Shown in pieces: positions 54,308-64,000 of a stretch of 64,000 bases of DNA (position 1 is the stretch's first letter; every line of letters begins with the position of its first letter). A program made the translations under genes and the position numbers. Below the pieces are notes generated by a model that was not told the origin of the DNA, made no database searches, and saw only the letters and a list, made by a program, of their open reading frames with translations. The stretch is from Stigmatella erecta (GTDB lineage Bacteria > Myxococcota > Myxococcia > Myxococcales > Myxococcaceae): assembly GCF_900111745.1 (NCBI RefSeq), contig NZ_FOIJ01000007.1:372001-436000 (forward strand), read 5' to 3'.

Positions 54308-55945
54308 CTAGGCGCGTGAGAAGGCTTCGCCCACCATGGCGCGCGCCTCCTCCACCACCGCGTCCAGGTGAGCCTGGTCGCGGAAGCTCTCCGCGTAAAT
54401 CTTGTAGAGGTCCTCGGTGCCGGAGGGCCGCGCGGCGAACCAGCCGTTCTCGGCCACCACCTTGAGCCCGCCCAGCTCCGCGTTGTTGCCCGGCGCCCGC
54501 GTCAGACGGGCGAGGATGGGCTCTCCGGCCAGGGTCGTCGCCTTCACCGCCTCCGGGGAGAGCTTCTTGAGGATGGCCTTCTGGGCCGAGGTGGCGGGCT
54601 GATCGATGCGCGTGTAGCGCGGCGCCCCGAACCGGGCGGTGAGCTCCGCGTAGTGGGCGCCCGGGTCCTTGCCCGTCCGCGCGAGAATCTCCACGGCGAG
54701 CAGATCCAGGATGATGCCGTCCTTGTCCGTGGACCACACCGTCCCGTCCTTGCGGAGGAACGACGCGCCGGCGCTCTCCTCGCCGCCGAAGCCCAGGGAG
54801 CCATCGAGCAGTCCCTCCACGAACCACTTGAAGCCCACGGGCACCTCGACGACGCGGCGGCCGATGTCCTTCGCCACGCGGTCGATCATGCTGCTGCTCA
54901 CCAGCGTCTTGCCCACGGCGGCCTCGGCCTTCCAGCCGGGGCGGTTGCGGAACAAGTAGGAGATGGCCACCGCCAGGTAGTGGTTGGGGTTCATCAACCC
55001 CGCCGAGCGCGTGACGATGCCGTGCCGGTCAGAGTCGGTGTCGTTGCCGAAGGCGATGTCGTAGCGGTCCTTGAGCGCCACGAGGTTCGCCATGGCGAAC
55101 GGCGACGAGCAGTCCATGCGGATCTTCCCGTCATGGTCCAGGGGCATGAACCGGAAGGTGGGGTCCACCGCCTCGTTGACGACCTGGATGTTCAGCCCGT
55201 AGCGCTGGGCGATGGGCTTCCAGTAGTCCAGGTTCGAGCCCCCCAGCGGGTCGGCGCCGATGGAGAGCTTCGCGCCCCGGATGACGTCCAGGTCCACCAC
55301 GTTGCCGAGGTCCTCGACGTACGGGGTGATGAAGTCATACGCCCGCAGGTGCGAGGCGGCCCGGGCGCGCTCATAGGGCGTCCGCTTCACCCCGGCATTG
55401 CCGGTGCCGAGCAGCTCGTTGGCGCGCTTCTCGACCCAGGAGGTGATGTTCGTGTCGGCGGGGCCGCCGTTGGGCGGGTTGTACTTGATGCCCCCATCCT
55501 CGGGAGGGTTGTGAGAGGGGGTGATGACGATGCCGTCCGCGAGCCCCGTGCTGCGGCCCCGGTTGTACGTGAGGATGGCGTGCGAGATGACGGGGGTGGG
55601 CGTGGCGCGCTCGGTGTAGCGCACCTCCACGCCGTGGGCGGCCAGCACCTCCAGGGCGGAGCGCTGGGCGGGCTCGGACAGCGCATGCGTGTCCATGCCC
55701 AGGAACAGGGGGCCGTCGATCTTCTGCTGCTGGCGGTACTCGCAGACGGCCTGGGTCACTGCCAGGATGTGCGCCTCGTTGAAGCTCCGCCGCGCGGACG
55801 AGCCGCGGTGGCCGGACGTTCCAAAGGCGACCCGCTGCTCGGGCACACGCACATCGGGCTGCTCCGAGTAGTACTGCCCACGGAGGGCCTCGGGCTGGAT
55901 GAGGACAGAGTCGGGAGGGGGCTTACCGGCAAGAGGATGGGGCAC
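54308..55945 (-). CDS. pgm: Phosphoglucomutase (alpha-D-glucose phosphate-specific)
   Basis: 545 residues from GTG at 55945, chosen because E. coli Pgm has 546 residues and the longer frame adds unrelated sequence. Phosphoserine loop [20 protein letters not shown] near residue 40, [19 protein letters not shown], metal-binding [12 protein letters not shown], sugar-binding [16 protein letters not shown] and phosphate-binding [16 protein letters not shown] are all present. It interconverts glucose-1-phosphate and glucose-6-phosphate, feeding glycogen, trehalose and nucleotide-sugar synthesis. The 218-bp gap upstream, which should hold its promoter, shows no clear boxes. Confidence 0.95.
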   Translation of the reverse strand: MPHPLAGKPPPDSVLIQPEALRGQYYSEQPDVRVPEQRVAFGTSGHRGSSARRSFNEAHILAVTQAVCEYRQQQKIDGPLFLGMDTHALSEPAQRSALEVLAAHGVEVRYTERATPTPVISHAILTYNRGRSTGLADGIVITPSHNPPEDGGIKYNPPNGGPADTNITSWVEKRANELLGTGNAGVKRTPYERARAASHLRAYDFITPYVEDLGNVVDLDVIRGAKLSIGADPLGGSNLDYWKPIAQRYGLNIQVVNEAVDPTFRFMPLDHDGKIRMDCSSPFAMANLVALKDRYDIAFGNDTDSDRHGIVTRSAGLMNPNHYLAVAISYLFRNRPGWKAEAAVGKTLVSSSMIDRVAKDIGRRVVEVPVGFKWFVEGLLDGSLGFGGEESAGASFLRKDGTVWSTDKDGIILDLLAVEILARTGKDPGAHYAELTARFGAPRYTRIDQPATSAQKAILKKLSPEAVKATTLAGEPILARLTRAPGNNAELGGLKVVAENGWFAARPSGTEDLYKIYAESFRDQAHLDAVVEEARAMVGEAFSRA

Positions 55946-56163
55946 GGCCGCGGATGATACGTATCCCCCGCCCCACGTTAACGGGAAGTCGCAGGCCCTC
56001 TCCTCAACCGTCCACTTTCCGGAGATCTCCCGGGGGCTGAGCCCCAAGAGCAACTGCCCTCGCCGCGGGTCGGGAAGCGGCGGGGCAGTGCGTGACTGGG
56101 AGACGATTCGATTCTCCCGCAGCAGGTCCGGAAGTTGTGAGAATTCTTATTTTCCCTGGAAAC

Positions 56164-57492
56164 TCAGGGAGTTGGCCGGCCCAGCACTTCCAGTGCCGCG
56201 TGGGTCAATGTGGTGACGCCGGTACGCAGGGTTCGCTCTCGGTCCGGGGCGAACAGGCCCGAGTGGAGCGAGGGCAGCGCCGTGCCCGATTTCTGGGCCT
56301 CCTGGTGCTTCGCGGGCTCCACGGCGCCCACCCAGAGGAGCACGGAGGGAACGCCCGCGCGGCCATACTCGGCGAAGTCCTCTCCGCCCATGGTGGGCCG
56401 GCCCACGCGGACGTTGGGGGCGCCCAGCGCGCGCACCAGCGCGTCCTGAACGCGCTTCAAGAGCGCGGGGTCATTGTAGAGGGCAGGCGTCCCTTCCGTG
56501 ACGGAGATGCTGGGGGCGCGGGGGGAGCCGGCCGCCTCGGACTCGGCCTTCGCGATGCGCTCGATGGCGGAGAGGATGCGCTGGCGGACCTCGGGCTTGT
56601 AGGAGCGCACGGTGAGCTGGAGCTTCACCTCGTCGGGGATGATGTTGTGCTTGGTACCCCCGTGGATGGAGCCCACGGTGAGGACGGCGGGCTCCAGTGG
56701 ATCCCGCTCGCGGCTCACGATGGTCTGGAAGGCCGTCACGGTCCGGGCCGCCAGGAGGATGGGGTCCACGGTGAGGTGCGGATACGCCCCGTGCCCGCCC
56801 TTGCCGTAGAGGGTGACGTCCACGGAGTCCACGCTGGCCATCGCGTACTCGGGCACGAACTCCACCGTGCCCGCCGCGGCGGTGGCCGAGTCGTGCACGG
56901 CCAGGGCGAAGTCCGGCTTGGGAAAGCGCTGGAAGAGGCCATCGGCCAGCATGGCGCGGGCCCCCGAGCCCTGCTCCTCGGCGGGCTGGCCCACCATCAC
57001 CAGCGTGCCCCGCCACTGGTCCTTGGCGCGCGCCAGCAGCGTGGCCGTGCCCACCCACACCGTCATGTGCACGTCATGGCCACAGGCATGCATCACCGGC
57101 ACGCTCTGGCCCGACGCATCCTTCGCCGTGGCCTTGCTCGCATAGGGCAGGCCCGTCTTCTCCTCCACGGGCAGCCCGTCCAGGTCCGTGCGCAGCATCA
57201 CCGTGGGGCCCGGGCCATTGCGCAGCACGCCCACCACCCCGTGCCCGCCCACCTTCTGCGTCACCGTGAAGCCCAGCGCGCGCAGGCGCTCGGCCATCTT
57301 CGCCGCCGTCTTCTCCTCCTGGGTGGACAGCTCCGGCGTCTGGTGGAGCTGCCGGTAGAGCGCATCCAGCTCCGGGTAGAGGCCCTGGAGCCCCTGGGTG
57401 ACGCGCTGAGCCATGTCCGGGGGTTCCGCCGCCACAGCGCGCGCACCGGGCATGAAGAGCAGCAGGGACAGCAAGGAGAACCGTCGCAGCAC
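56164..57492 (-). CDS. Exported M20-family amidohydrolase (M20D)
   Basis: 442 residues from GTG at 57492 with GGAGG five bases upstream. A signal peptide (RRFSLLSLLLFMPGARAVAA) sends it to the periplasm or outside. M20D metal sites: VPVMHACGHDVHMT (Cys/His), GQPAEEQGSGARAML (Glu pair), FALAVHDS, and HSGLFAPD near the end; the lid domain has VDVTLYGKGGHGAYPHLTVD. Such enzymes cleave N-acyl amino acids, hippurate or amino-sugar amides, or act as carboxypeptidases. Exported M20D proteins of this size are common in myxobacteria and probably feed on peptide or amide debris; substrate not determined. Confidence 0.92.
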   Translation of the reverse strand: MLRRFSLLSLLLFMPGARAVAAEPPDMAQRVTQGLQGLYPELDALYRQLHQTPELSTQEEKTAAKMAERLRALGFTVTQKVGGHGVVGVLRNGPGPTVMLRTDLDGLPVEEKTGLPYASKATAKDASGQSVPVMHACGHDVHMTVWVGTATLLARAKDQWRGTLVMVGQPAEEQGSGARAMLADGLFQRFPKPDFALAVHDSATAAAGTVEFVPEYAMASVDSVDVTLYGKGGHGAYPHLTVDPILLAARTVTAFQTIVSRERDPLEPAVLTVGSIHGGTKHNIIPDEVKLQLTVRSYKPEVRQRILSAIERIAKAESEAAGSPRAPSISVTEGTPALYNDPALLKRVQDALVRALGAPNVRVGRPTMGGEDFAEYGRAGVPSVLLWVGAVEPAKHQEAQKSGTALPSLHSGLFAPDRERTLRTGVTTLTHAALEVLGRPTP

Positions 57493-57590
57493 AATGCCTC
57501 CGCGTAAGATGAGGCCCTGGGCTTACCCGGCGGCCCGTGCGGCCGTCCAGGCCCCGTCTCACTCCCCCTTTCAGAAGAAGGTTCGTGCGC

Positions 57591-59216
57591 ATGCTCGCTG
57601 GCCGGATGATGGACTTTCCGCTGACCTTGACCCACCTCCTGGAGCGCGCCCGCACCTTCCATGGCCGCTCCGAGATCGTCTCCCGCCGGCCGGACCGCTC
57701 GCTGCACCGCTATACCTACGCGGACTTCTACCGGCGCTCGTGCCAGCTCGCCCATGCCCTGCGCAAGCTGGGCATCCAGCCCGGAGACCGCGTGGCCTCG
57801 CTGTGCTGGAACCACCACCAGCACCTGGAGCTGTACTTCGCCGTGCCCGCCATGGGCGCGGTGCTCCACACGCTCAACCTGCGCCTGGCCCCCAAGGACC
57901 TGGGCTACATCGCGAACCATGCGAAGGACCGCGTCCTCGTGGTGGACCGCACGCTCCTGCCGCTGCTCGAGAAGTTCGTGAAGGACGTCCCCTCCCTGGA
58001 GCACATCATCGTCATCCCGGACGATGGCCCCGCCCCCGAAGGCCGGCGCGACTACGAGCAGTGGCTGGCCGCCGAGCCCACCACCTTTGACTTCCCCGAG
58101 CTGGAGGAGCGCAGCGCGGCGATGCTCTGCTACACCTCCGGCACCACGGGCAACCCCAAGGGCGTGCTCTTCAGCCACCGCTCCATCGTCCTGCACACCC
58201 TGGTCTCCTGCATGGGCGAGATGGTGGGCACGCTGCCCCGGGATGTGGTGCTGCCGGTGGTGCCCATGTTCCACGCGGCCGCCTGGGGTCTGCCCTTCGA
58301 TGCCCTCATCACCGGGGCCAAGCTCGTCTTCCCGGGCCCTCACATGGACCCGGTGTCCCTGCTGGACCTGATGGCCCAGGAGCGCGTCACCCTGGCCGGC
58401 GGGGTGCCCACCATCTGGCTGGGCATCCTCGCGCTCCTGGACCAGGAGCCCAAGCGGTGGGACCTGAGCGCCATCCGCGCCATGCTCATCGGCGGCTCGG
58501 CGGCCCCCGCCTCGCTCATCGGCGGCTTCCAGAAGCGGCACGGCCTACGGGTGACCCACGCCTGGGGAATGACGGAGCTCAACCCTGTGGGCACCATGGC
58601 CCGGCTGAAACTGCACCAGGAGGGCCTGGACGAGGCCGCCCAGCTCGAGGTGCGCGCCTCCCAGGGCTACCCCCTGCCCTTCGTCGAGCAGCGCCACGTG
58701 AGCGACACGGGCGAGGTGCTGCCCTGGGACGGGAAGACCATGGGCGAGCTGGAGGTGCGCGGCCCCTGGGTGGCCAGCTCCTATTATGGAGACGAGGGCG
58801 CGAACCGCTTCACCGCGGACGGCTGGTTCAAGACGGGGGACGTGGTCACCATCGACTCCGAGGGGAACCTGCGCATCACCGACCGGGCCAAGGACGTCAT
58901 CAAGTCCGGCGGGGAGTGGATCAGCTCCGTGGCGCTGGAGAACGCCCTGATGGCCCACCCCGCGGTGCTGGAGGCGGCGGTGTTCGCCGCACGCCACCCC
59001 AAATGGGACGAACGGCCGCTGGCGGCGGTGGTGCTCAAGCCGGGGCAGCACGCCACGGGGGAGGAGCTGGCCGGGTACCTGCAGCAGCACTTCGTCAAGT
59101 GGTGGCTCCCGGAGGACTACCTCTTCGTGCCCCAGATTCCGCGCACCTCCACGGGCAAGTTCCTCAAGACGAAGCTGCGCGAGGAGTTCGGCGAACACCT
59201 GATGAAGCGGGGGTGA
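57591..59216 (+). CDS. Fatty-acyl-CoA ligase (AMP-forming, AlkK-like)
   Basis: 541 residues from ATG at 57591. Motifs: P-loop LCYTSGTTGNPKGVLFSHRS (~185), THAWGMTELNPVGTMARL (A5), GWFKTGDVVTIDSEGNLRIT (A7), DRAKDVIKSGGEWISSVALE (A8) and the C-terminal Lys in PRTSTGKFLKTKLREEF (A10). The core (HMDPVSLLDLMAQERVTLAG, GGSAAPASLIGGFQKRHG) is that of medium/long-chain acyl-CoA synthetases such as AlkK and FadD3. It activates a carboxylic acid to acyl-AMP, then acyl-CoA, without adjacent PKS or NRPS genes. Cytosolic. Divergent from the M20D gene (98 bp). Confidence 0.93.
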   Translation: MLAGRMMDFPLTLTHLLERARTFHGRSEIVSRRPDRSLHRYTYADFYRRSCQLAHALRKLGIQPGDRVASLCWNHHQHLELYFAVPAMGAVLHTLNLRLAPKDLGYIANHAKDRVLVVDRTLLPLLEKFVKDVPSLEHIIVIPDDGPAPEGRRDYEQWLAAEPTTFDFPELEERSAAMLCYTSGTTGNPKGVLFSHRSIVLHTLVSCMGEMVGTLPRDVVLPVVPMFHAAAWGLPFDALITGAKLVFPGPHMDPVSLLDLMAQERVTLAGGVPTIWLGILALLDQEPKRWDLSAIRAMLIGGSAAPASLIGGFQKRHGLRVTHAWGMTELNPVGTMARLKLHQEGLDEAAQLEVRASQGYPLPFVEQRHVSDTGEVLPWDGKTMGELEVRGPWVASSYYGDEGANRFTADGWFKTGDVVTIDSEGNLRITDRAKDVIKSGGEWISSVALENALMAHPAVLEAAVFAARHPKWDERPLAAVVLKPGQHATGEELAGYLQQHFVKWWLPEDYLFVPQIPRTSTGKFLKTKLREEFGEHLMKRG

Positions 59217-59324
59217 AATTTGACACGGCGCGTCCTGTCCGGGCGGCGGCACAGGGGGCGAGCTGCCCTGCGGGGCGAGAAACTCCGTCTTGCGTCCCGG
59301 CGAGGGACGTAGTGGAAGAAGCCC

Positions 59325-60752
<1,428 letters not shown>

Positions 60753-60764
60753 GCCGAACCGTGT

Positions 60765-60812
60765 GAGGGAAGGTATCGAGCCTGCGGCAACGCTGTGGCA
60801 CGGCCTTCCCTC
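60765..60812. repeat. 9-bp inverted repeat (possible terminator of the dipeptidase gene)
   Basis: GAGGGAAGG (60765-60773) is exactly complementary to CCTTCCCTC (60804-60812) with 30 bases between. It begins 12 bp after the dipeptidase stop and may terminate it, though no T run follows. The left arm is part of the degenerate T-arm-like copy described next, so it may instead be left over from a tRNA-like element. Confidence 0.45.
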
Positions 60813-60849
60813 TCGCGAGAGGCGGCGGGTATCGAACCCGCCTCAACGC
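60768..60849 (-). repeat. Two degenerate 26-bp copies of a tRNA T-arm-like sequence
   Basis: On the minus strand, 60849-60824 reads GCGTTG, then T-arm GCGGGTTCGATACCCGC (stem 5 + loop TTCGATA, 60841-60825), then CGCCTCT like an acceptor 3' strand (60824-60818). The copy at 60793-60768 matches it at 20 of 26 positions (GCGTTG..GC.GG.TCGATACC..CC). No D-arm, anticodon arm or 5' acceptor is present, so this is not a working tRNA. Copies of tRNA 3' ends mark attachment sites of integrases; the intact tRNA would then lie on the minus strand beyond the right edge. The 271-bp gap holds nothing else recognised. Confidence 0.45.
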
Positions 60850-61023
60850 GGAAGCCAAACCCTCAACAGGTCAAGAGTAACTTCCCCAGTCCCCCAGGGC
60901 TTACGAGAAGCCCGTAGGAGGATGACAGCCCTTCCATGCTCTACGCTGCCCTGTACCTTGGGCTGCTGAGTCTCTGCTCACTTTGCCTGTCCTGTTGTTG
61001 AATCTGCCTTTGGAGTTTAGTTA

Positions 61024-61560
61024 ATGAAAAACACACAAATGGCCAACCTACGCTGTCAATCAGGCGTGACGCTGATCGAAGCTCTGGCCCTGATAATCGG
61101 TGGCATCGTCGTCCTTGCGGCAGTTGCCTTGGGCGTCTTCAAACTCTTTACCGCTTCCGAAATCTCTACCGAAGCCAGCAACATCACCCAGATCAGCACC
61201 AACCTGAAAAACCTGAAAGACGGCACCAATGGCTATCGTGATCTTGATACAAAAACAGCGATTGCCTTCCATGTTTTTCCGCTGAACATGGCGCAGAGTC
61301 CTGCTGGGACTGTTAGTAATTCCTGGGGTGGAGCGGTTAGTGTCGATCAGGCTCCTGGAAATAGCGACCACTATATTCTTTCCTACAAGGGCGTTCCCCA
61401 AGAAGCTTGTCAGCAATTGGCCCTCAAGTTGCGCTCAGCCGACTGGGTTGGCTTGACAATAGGAGGTGCTCGCATCGACAAATCTTCAAGCATTTCTGAC
61501 ATTCAATCTGTGTGCAAATTTCAGGCAAATGGCAATGACTTTGCCTTTGAAGGCACTTAA
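61024..61560 (+). CDS. Type IVb prepilin (orphan)
   Basis: 178 residues with GGAG eight bases before the ATG. A 14-residue leader ends in Gly (NLRCQSG) and the mature N-terminus is VTLIEALALIIGGIVVLAAV with Glu at +5, the prepilin-peptidase signature, followed by a long hydrophobic helix. The head domain has two Cys (EACQQLALKLRS and SVCKFQANG) spaced like the D-region disulfide of PilS/TcpA/BfpA class pilins. GC is about 50% and A/T-ending codons (AAA, GAT, ATT) are frequent, unlike the ~70% GC neighbours, so it was probably acquired from a lower-GC host. No pilus assembly genes are in the window. The short 14-residue leader is unusual for class IVb, so IVa-like minor pilins are an alternative. 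Confidence 0.75.
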   Translation: MKNTQMANLRCQSGVTLIEALALIIGGIVVLAAVALGVFKLFTASEISTEASNITQISTNLKNLKDGTNGYRDLDTKTAIAFHVFPLNMAQSPAGTVSNSWGGAVSVDQAPGNSDHYILSYKGVPQEACQQLALKLRSADWVGLTIGGARIDKSSSISDIQSVCKFQANGNDFAFEGT

Positions 61561-61585
61561 GCAACCACGGCTTTGAGTAACGAGG

Positions 61586-61614
61586 AGCGCCACCTGTAGC
61601 GGCGCTTTCATTTC
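61586..61614 (+). terminator. Intrinsic terminator of the pilin gene
   Basis: AGCGCC (61586-61591) pairs with GGCGCT (61601-61606) across nine bases and is followed by TTCATTT. It lies 26 bp after the pilin stop. A hairpin with a T-rich tail is rare in this window and, like the gene, suggests foreign DNA that brought its own terminator. Confidence 0.55.
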
Positions 61615-61632
61615 CCCAGCGCTGAGTAGGTC

Positions 61633-62052
61633 ATGGACACGGATTTTTATTTGCTCGGCCACGAGGCCGCGGAGGATCGGCGTCTGGTTCGCCAGGCGCA
61701 AGATCTTGCGGGAGAGACGCGCTGGCTCTTCGACCAACTCGACATCCCCGTGGGCGCCCGAGCGATCGACCTGGGCTGTGGTCCGCGCGGCGTGCTCGAT
61801 CTCCTCTCCACGCGAGTGGGCTCCTCCGGCACGGTGGTGGGCCTTGAGCGCGGTGAAGACACGCTCGCTCGCGCACGCGCATTCGTTGCCGAGCATGGCC
61901 TGCACAACGTCGAGCTGATTCAAGGGGACGCGCGCGCAACGGGGCAGCCGCCCGGCGCATTCGATCTCGTCCACGCGCGCCTCGTGCTCGTCAACGTCCC
62001 GCGCCCTGAGGAAATCGTCCGTCCTCAGGGATTGTCGGGACCGGTGGTTTGA
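61633..62052 (+). pseudogene. Truncated class I SAM-dependent methyltransferase
   Basis: 139 codons. The first ~120 residues are a good methyltransferase: motif I IDLGCGPRGVLDLLSTRVG, motif II GLERGEDTLARAR, QGDARATGQPPGAFDLVHAR and LVLVNVPRPEEI. The chain should continue for another 100-150 residues (motif III, usually RPGGWV, and the C-terminal half) but ends after RPQGLSGPVV. The break at about 62015-62035 suggests a deletion that joined this gene to the sequence before the epimerase gene. It is probably non-functional; a very short active form is unlikely. Confidence 0.7.
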
Positions 62053-62084
62053 CTTCTCTGCGCCCCGGTGCCAGAGCAAGGCGC

Positions 62085-62948
62085 ATGAGGATCCTCGTCA
62101 CGGGCAGTTCGGGCCGCCTCGGTGTGGAGGTGTGCCGGCAGCTTTCCGGCGCGCATACGGTGACAGGCATCGATGTCGCGCCGGGTCCCTTTACCCAGGT
62201 CATCGGAGGCGTAGAGGATCGCGCGCTTGTCTTTGAGCAGGTGTCACGCGTGGAGGCTGTGGTGCACGTGGCCTCGCTGCACGCGCCACACCGCGATCAG
62301 CTTCCCAAGTCCCGCTTCATCGACGTGAACGTGCAGGGAACCCTGAACTTGCTCGAAGCGGCTGTGGCGCATGGCTGCCAGCGTTTCGTCTACACCAGCA
62401 CCACTTCCGTCTATGGACGCGCCATGGAGCCGCGCGCGCAAGCCGCCGTGTGGGTCACGGAGGAGCTTCCCCCCGAGCCTCGCGACATCTACGACGTCAC
62501 CAAGCTGGCCGCCGAGCAGCTTTGCCGGCTGATTCACGAGGAGCACGGACTGCCCGTCATCCTCCTGCGGACCGCGCGCTTCTACCCGCAGCCGTACGAA
62601 GCGCTCGCCCTCCACCGTCTCCACCGGGGGTTGGATGTGCGCGACTGCGCGTGGGCCCACCAGCTGGCGCTGGAAGCCTCGGTCCCCTTCGGGCTGTACA
62701 ACATCTGCGCCCGCTCCCCCTTCCAGCGCGAGGACATGCCGGAGCTATGGGCAGACGCGGCGAGCGTCATCCGCCGCCGGGCGCCCGAGGTAGCCGGGCA
62801 GCTCACACGGCAAGGCATCGGCCTACCCACCCGCATCGATCGCGTCTATGTCATGGCCCGCGCCGAAAGAGAGCTGGGCTTTCAACCGCGATTCAACGCC
62901 CGCGAGTTCCTTGAGTGTGAACCTCAAACAAAGAACAGGGAATTGTAA
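62085..62948 (+). CDS. NAD-dependent epimerase/dehydratase (extended SDR)
   Basis: 287 residues from ATG at 62085. Rossmann motif RILVTGSSGRLGVEVCRQLS (GxxGxxG), VDAVVHVASLHAP-like segment VEAVVHVASLHAPHRDQLP, FVYTSTTSVYGRAM (active-site Ser/Thr), catalytic Tyr/Lys in IYDVTKLAAEQLC, and LLRTARFYPQPYEA. These enzymes epimerise, dehydrate or reduce nucleotide sugars or related substrates. Downstream, a glycosyltransferase gene converges with it, which would fit surface-polysaccharide or glycoside work, but the pair is on opposite strands. GC is lower than the 5' half of the window but still high. Confidence 0.88.
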   Translation: MRILVTGSSGRLGVEVCRQLSGAHTVTGIDVAPGPFTQVIGGVEDRALVFEQVSRVEAVVHVASLHAPHRDQLPKSRFIDVNVQGTLNLLEAAVAHGCQRFVYTSTTSVYGRAMEPRAQAAVWVTEELPPEPRDIYDVTKLAAEQLCRLIHEEHGLPVILLRTARFYPQPYEALALHRLHRGLDVRDCAWAHQLALEASVPFGLYNICARSPFQREDMPELWADAASVIRRRAPEVAGQLTRQGIGLPTRIDRVYVMARAERELGFQPRFNAREFLECEPQTKNREL

Positions 62949-62967
62949 GACCGTCAGGGCTGAGCGG

Positions 62968-64000
62968 TCAGTCATCCATGCCCAGCACTGCCCCGACTTC
63001 GGACAGACCCGGGCCCAGCAGCCGCTCGTACAGGTGCAGGTGCTCCTCCGCCGAGCGCAGGAAGCCCTGGCGCAAGGTCTCACCGAGGGCACGGTCGGCC
63101 TCCGTGGACGCTGGCACGCCGCGATCCAGCCACGCCGCGATCGCGTCACGCAGGGCCCCCACATCCTGGATGGGGATGATCTGCTTGGGGCCATAGCCTC
63201 CGAGCATGATGGGGAGGTTGCCCGAGTCCGTGGCAATCACCGGCTTGCCGAGCATGACCGTCTGAGCGGCCGCGAGCGAGAAAGGCTCGCCCTGGGAGCC
63301 GCCATCGATCGTCGGATGCAGCAAGAAGTCCGCCTGCCGGATGGCCTCCCAGCTCTGCTCCACGCTGTAGTGAATGAAGTGGATACGCCTGCGCTCCTGC
63401 CACGGCGCCACCCGGGCGAGCAGCGCCTCGTCGAGTCCCGTGGGAAAGATGCGCTGGTCCTTGCCCGCGTGGAAGAAGGTGAAGTCCTCCCGGCCCGCCT
63501 CCAGCAGCTCGAGCACCGCCTGGAGCGAGATCGCCGAGCCCTTCCACCTCGATAGGCGCGTCGGCTGGAGGATCAACTTCCCGGAGACCGGCGGAAAGGC
63601 GTACGCGCTCTGGCTCATCGTCAGCGAGAGGAACACCTCGTGAATCTCGGCGCGGGGGATCTTCCGGCGGGTCTCGTCGGCGATGTAGCGAGAATGCGCG
63701 ATGATGGGCAGCCCGCGGTGACGCAGCACATCCCAGCCCGCCTCTGCATCCGTCATGCAGTGCATGTTGTGGACGAGCCGAGGGGGCCGAGGCTGCGCGA
63801 GCAGCCCATCGATCAGCCGCCGGGTCATCGCCGGGCGGTGGAACTGCGAGTTGTGAAGCTGCACCACGTCGAAGCCCTGGACGGCCTGGAGCAGCTCTTC
63901 CAGCGCCCGCTGCTCATCGCTTGGCTCGGCCAGCAGATCCAGCGCCTCCAGGTAGTGCGCGTCCAGCGCCCCCCGGGTGCCGGCGAAGACCTCCGTGGTG
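62968..64000 (-). CDS. GT4-family glycosyltransferase, partial
   Basis: At least 343 residues; the frame is open to the right edge, so the N-terminus lies outside. GT4-like features: VVQLHNSQFHRP, LVHNMHCMTDAE, IAHSRYIADETRRK (Ser/Arg of the donor site), KLILQPTRLSRWKGSAISLQ (phosphate-binding Arg/Lys loop) and the EX7E-like end of the donor domain in GGSQGEPFSLAAAQTVMLGK followed by PVIATDSGNLP. It transfers a sugar from a nucleotide donor to an unknown acceptor. A longer internal GTG-started form would begin at 63867 but the open frame upstream shows no stop, so the real start is further right. Confidence 0.88.
   Translation of the reverse strand, partial: TTEVFAGTRGALDAHYLEALDLLAEPSDEQRALEELLQAVQGFDVVQLHNSQFHRPAMTRRLIDGLLAQPRPPRLVHNMHCMTDAEAGWDVLRHRGLPIIAHSRYIADETRRKIPRAEIHEVFLSLTMSQSAYAFPPVSGKLILQPTRLSRWKGSAISLQAVLELLEAGREDFTFFHAGKDQRIFPTGLDEALLARVAPWQERRRIHFIHYSVEQSWEAIRQADFLLHPTIDGGSQGEPFSLAAAQTVMLGKPVIATDSGNLPIMLGGYGPKQIIPIQDVGALRDAIAAWLDRGVPASTEADRALGETLRQGFLRSAEEHLHLYERLLGPGLSEVGAVLGMDD

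Noticed and set aside
60765-60812. Complete tRNA gene with GAGGGAA acceptor arm
   Set aside because: Only 48 bases separate the arms; there is no room for D and anticodon arms.
60780-61160. tmRNA on the minus strand ending in GGGTTCGATACCCGCC
   Set aside because: The 3' end looks similar, but no tag-peptide frame or 5' acceptor partner was found within 380 bases and the region overlaps the pilin gene.

Overview
The window is high-GC DNA (about 70% by eye) with dense, often overlapping genes and almost no intergenic space. A DUF2378/TIGR02265 protein (a myxobacterial paralogous family), many GTG starts, PAS-kinase hybrids, a two-copy UvrA and Pro/Ala-rich TonB receptor and amylase N-termini point to a myxobacterium, probably of the Cystobacter/Stigmatella/Archangium/Hyalangium group. 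This is an inference from gene content; no rRNA is present.

Layout. 1-5.5 kb: the end of an Omp85 barrel gene, then a leftward DUF2378-YcaO-TfuA operon (peptide or protein thioamidation type) and a rightward ECF sigma / anti-sigma / Spy-like stress module. 5.5-21 kb: exported amidase, a small low-GC gene pair, a 1766-residue tandem UvrA with four intact ATPase cassettes, a TonB-dependent receptor with a Cys-rich lipoprotein, an M18 aminopeptidase, a 2OG-oxygenase-like protein, an unknown protein and a short acyl-CoA-dehydrogenase-like protein. 21-26 kb: a TolC / ATPase / adaptor / permease efflux operon (MacAB-TolC type). 26-39.6 kb: a SET-domain protein with a histone-like basic tail, small unknowns, a DUF4032 kinase-like protein, a tightly overlapping hybrid-kinase / amidohydrolase / DUF59 operon, a large GH13 enzyme, a monothiol glutaredoxin and a second sensor kinase closely related to the first.

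39.6-53.8 kb holds the main pathway of the window: one rightward sulfur operon taking sulfate from uptake (sbp-cysT-cysW-cysA) through activation (cysD-cysN) and reduction by an iron-sulfur APS reductase (cysH) to sulfide (cysJ-cysI), with siroheme synthesis genes for CysI built in, and a GNAT and a Bcr/CflA exporter at the end. The APS-kinase part of CysN is degenerate, which fits direct APS reduction. The leader before cysH has a plausible promoter and competing hairpins, one of which can mask the ribosome binding site.

53.8-60.75 kb: GNAT, phosphoglucomutase, M20 amidohydrolase, acyl-CoA ligase, M20 dipeptidase. 60.75 kb to the right edge looks like accessory DNA: a tRNA T-arm-like fragment with a degenerate second copy, an orphan type IVb prepilin gene of about 50% GC with its own terminator, a truncated methyltransferase, an NAD-dependent epimerase and a glycosyltransferase that runs off the edge.

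Most promising for novelty: the cysH leader RNA, the T-arm/pilin junction at 60.8-61.6 kb, the hybrid-kinase/amidohydrolase/DUF59 operon, the precursor-less YcaO-TfuA-DUF2378 operon and the SET-domain protein with a basic tail.
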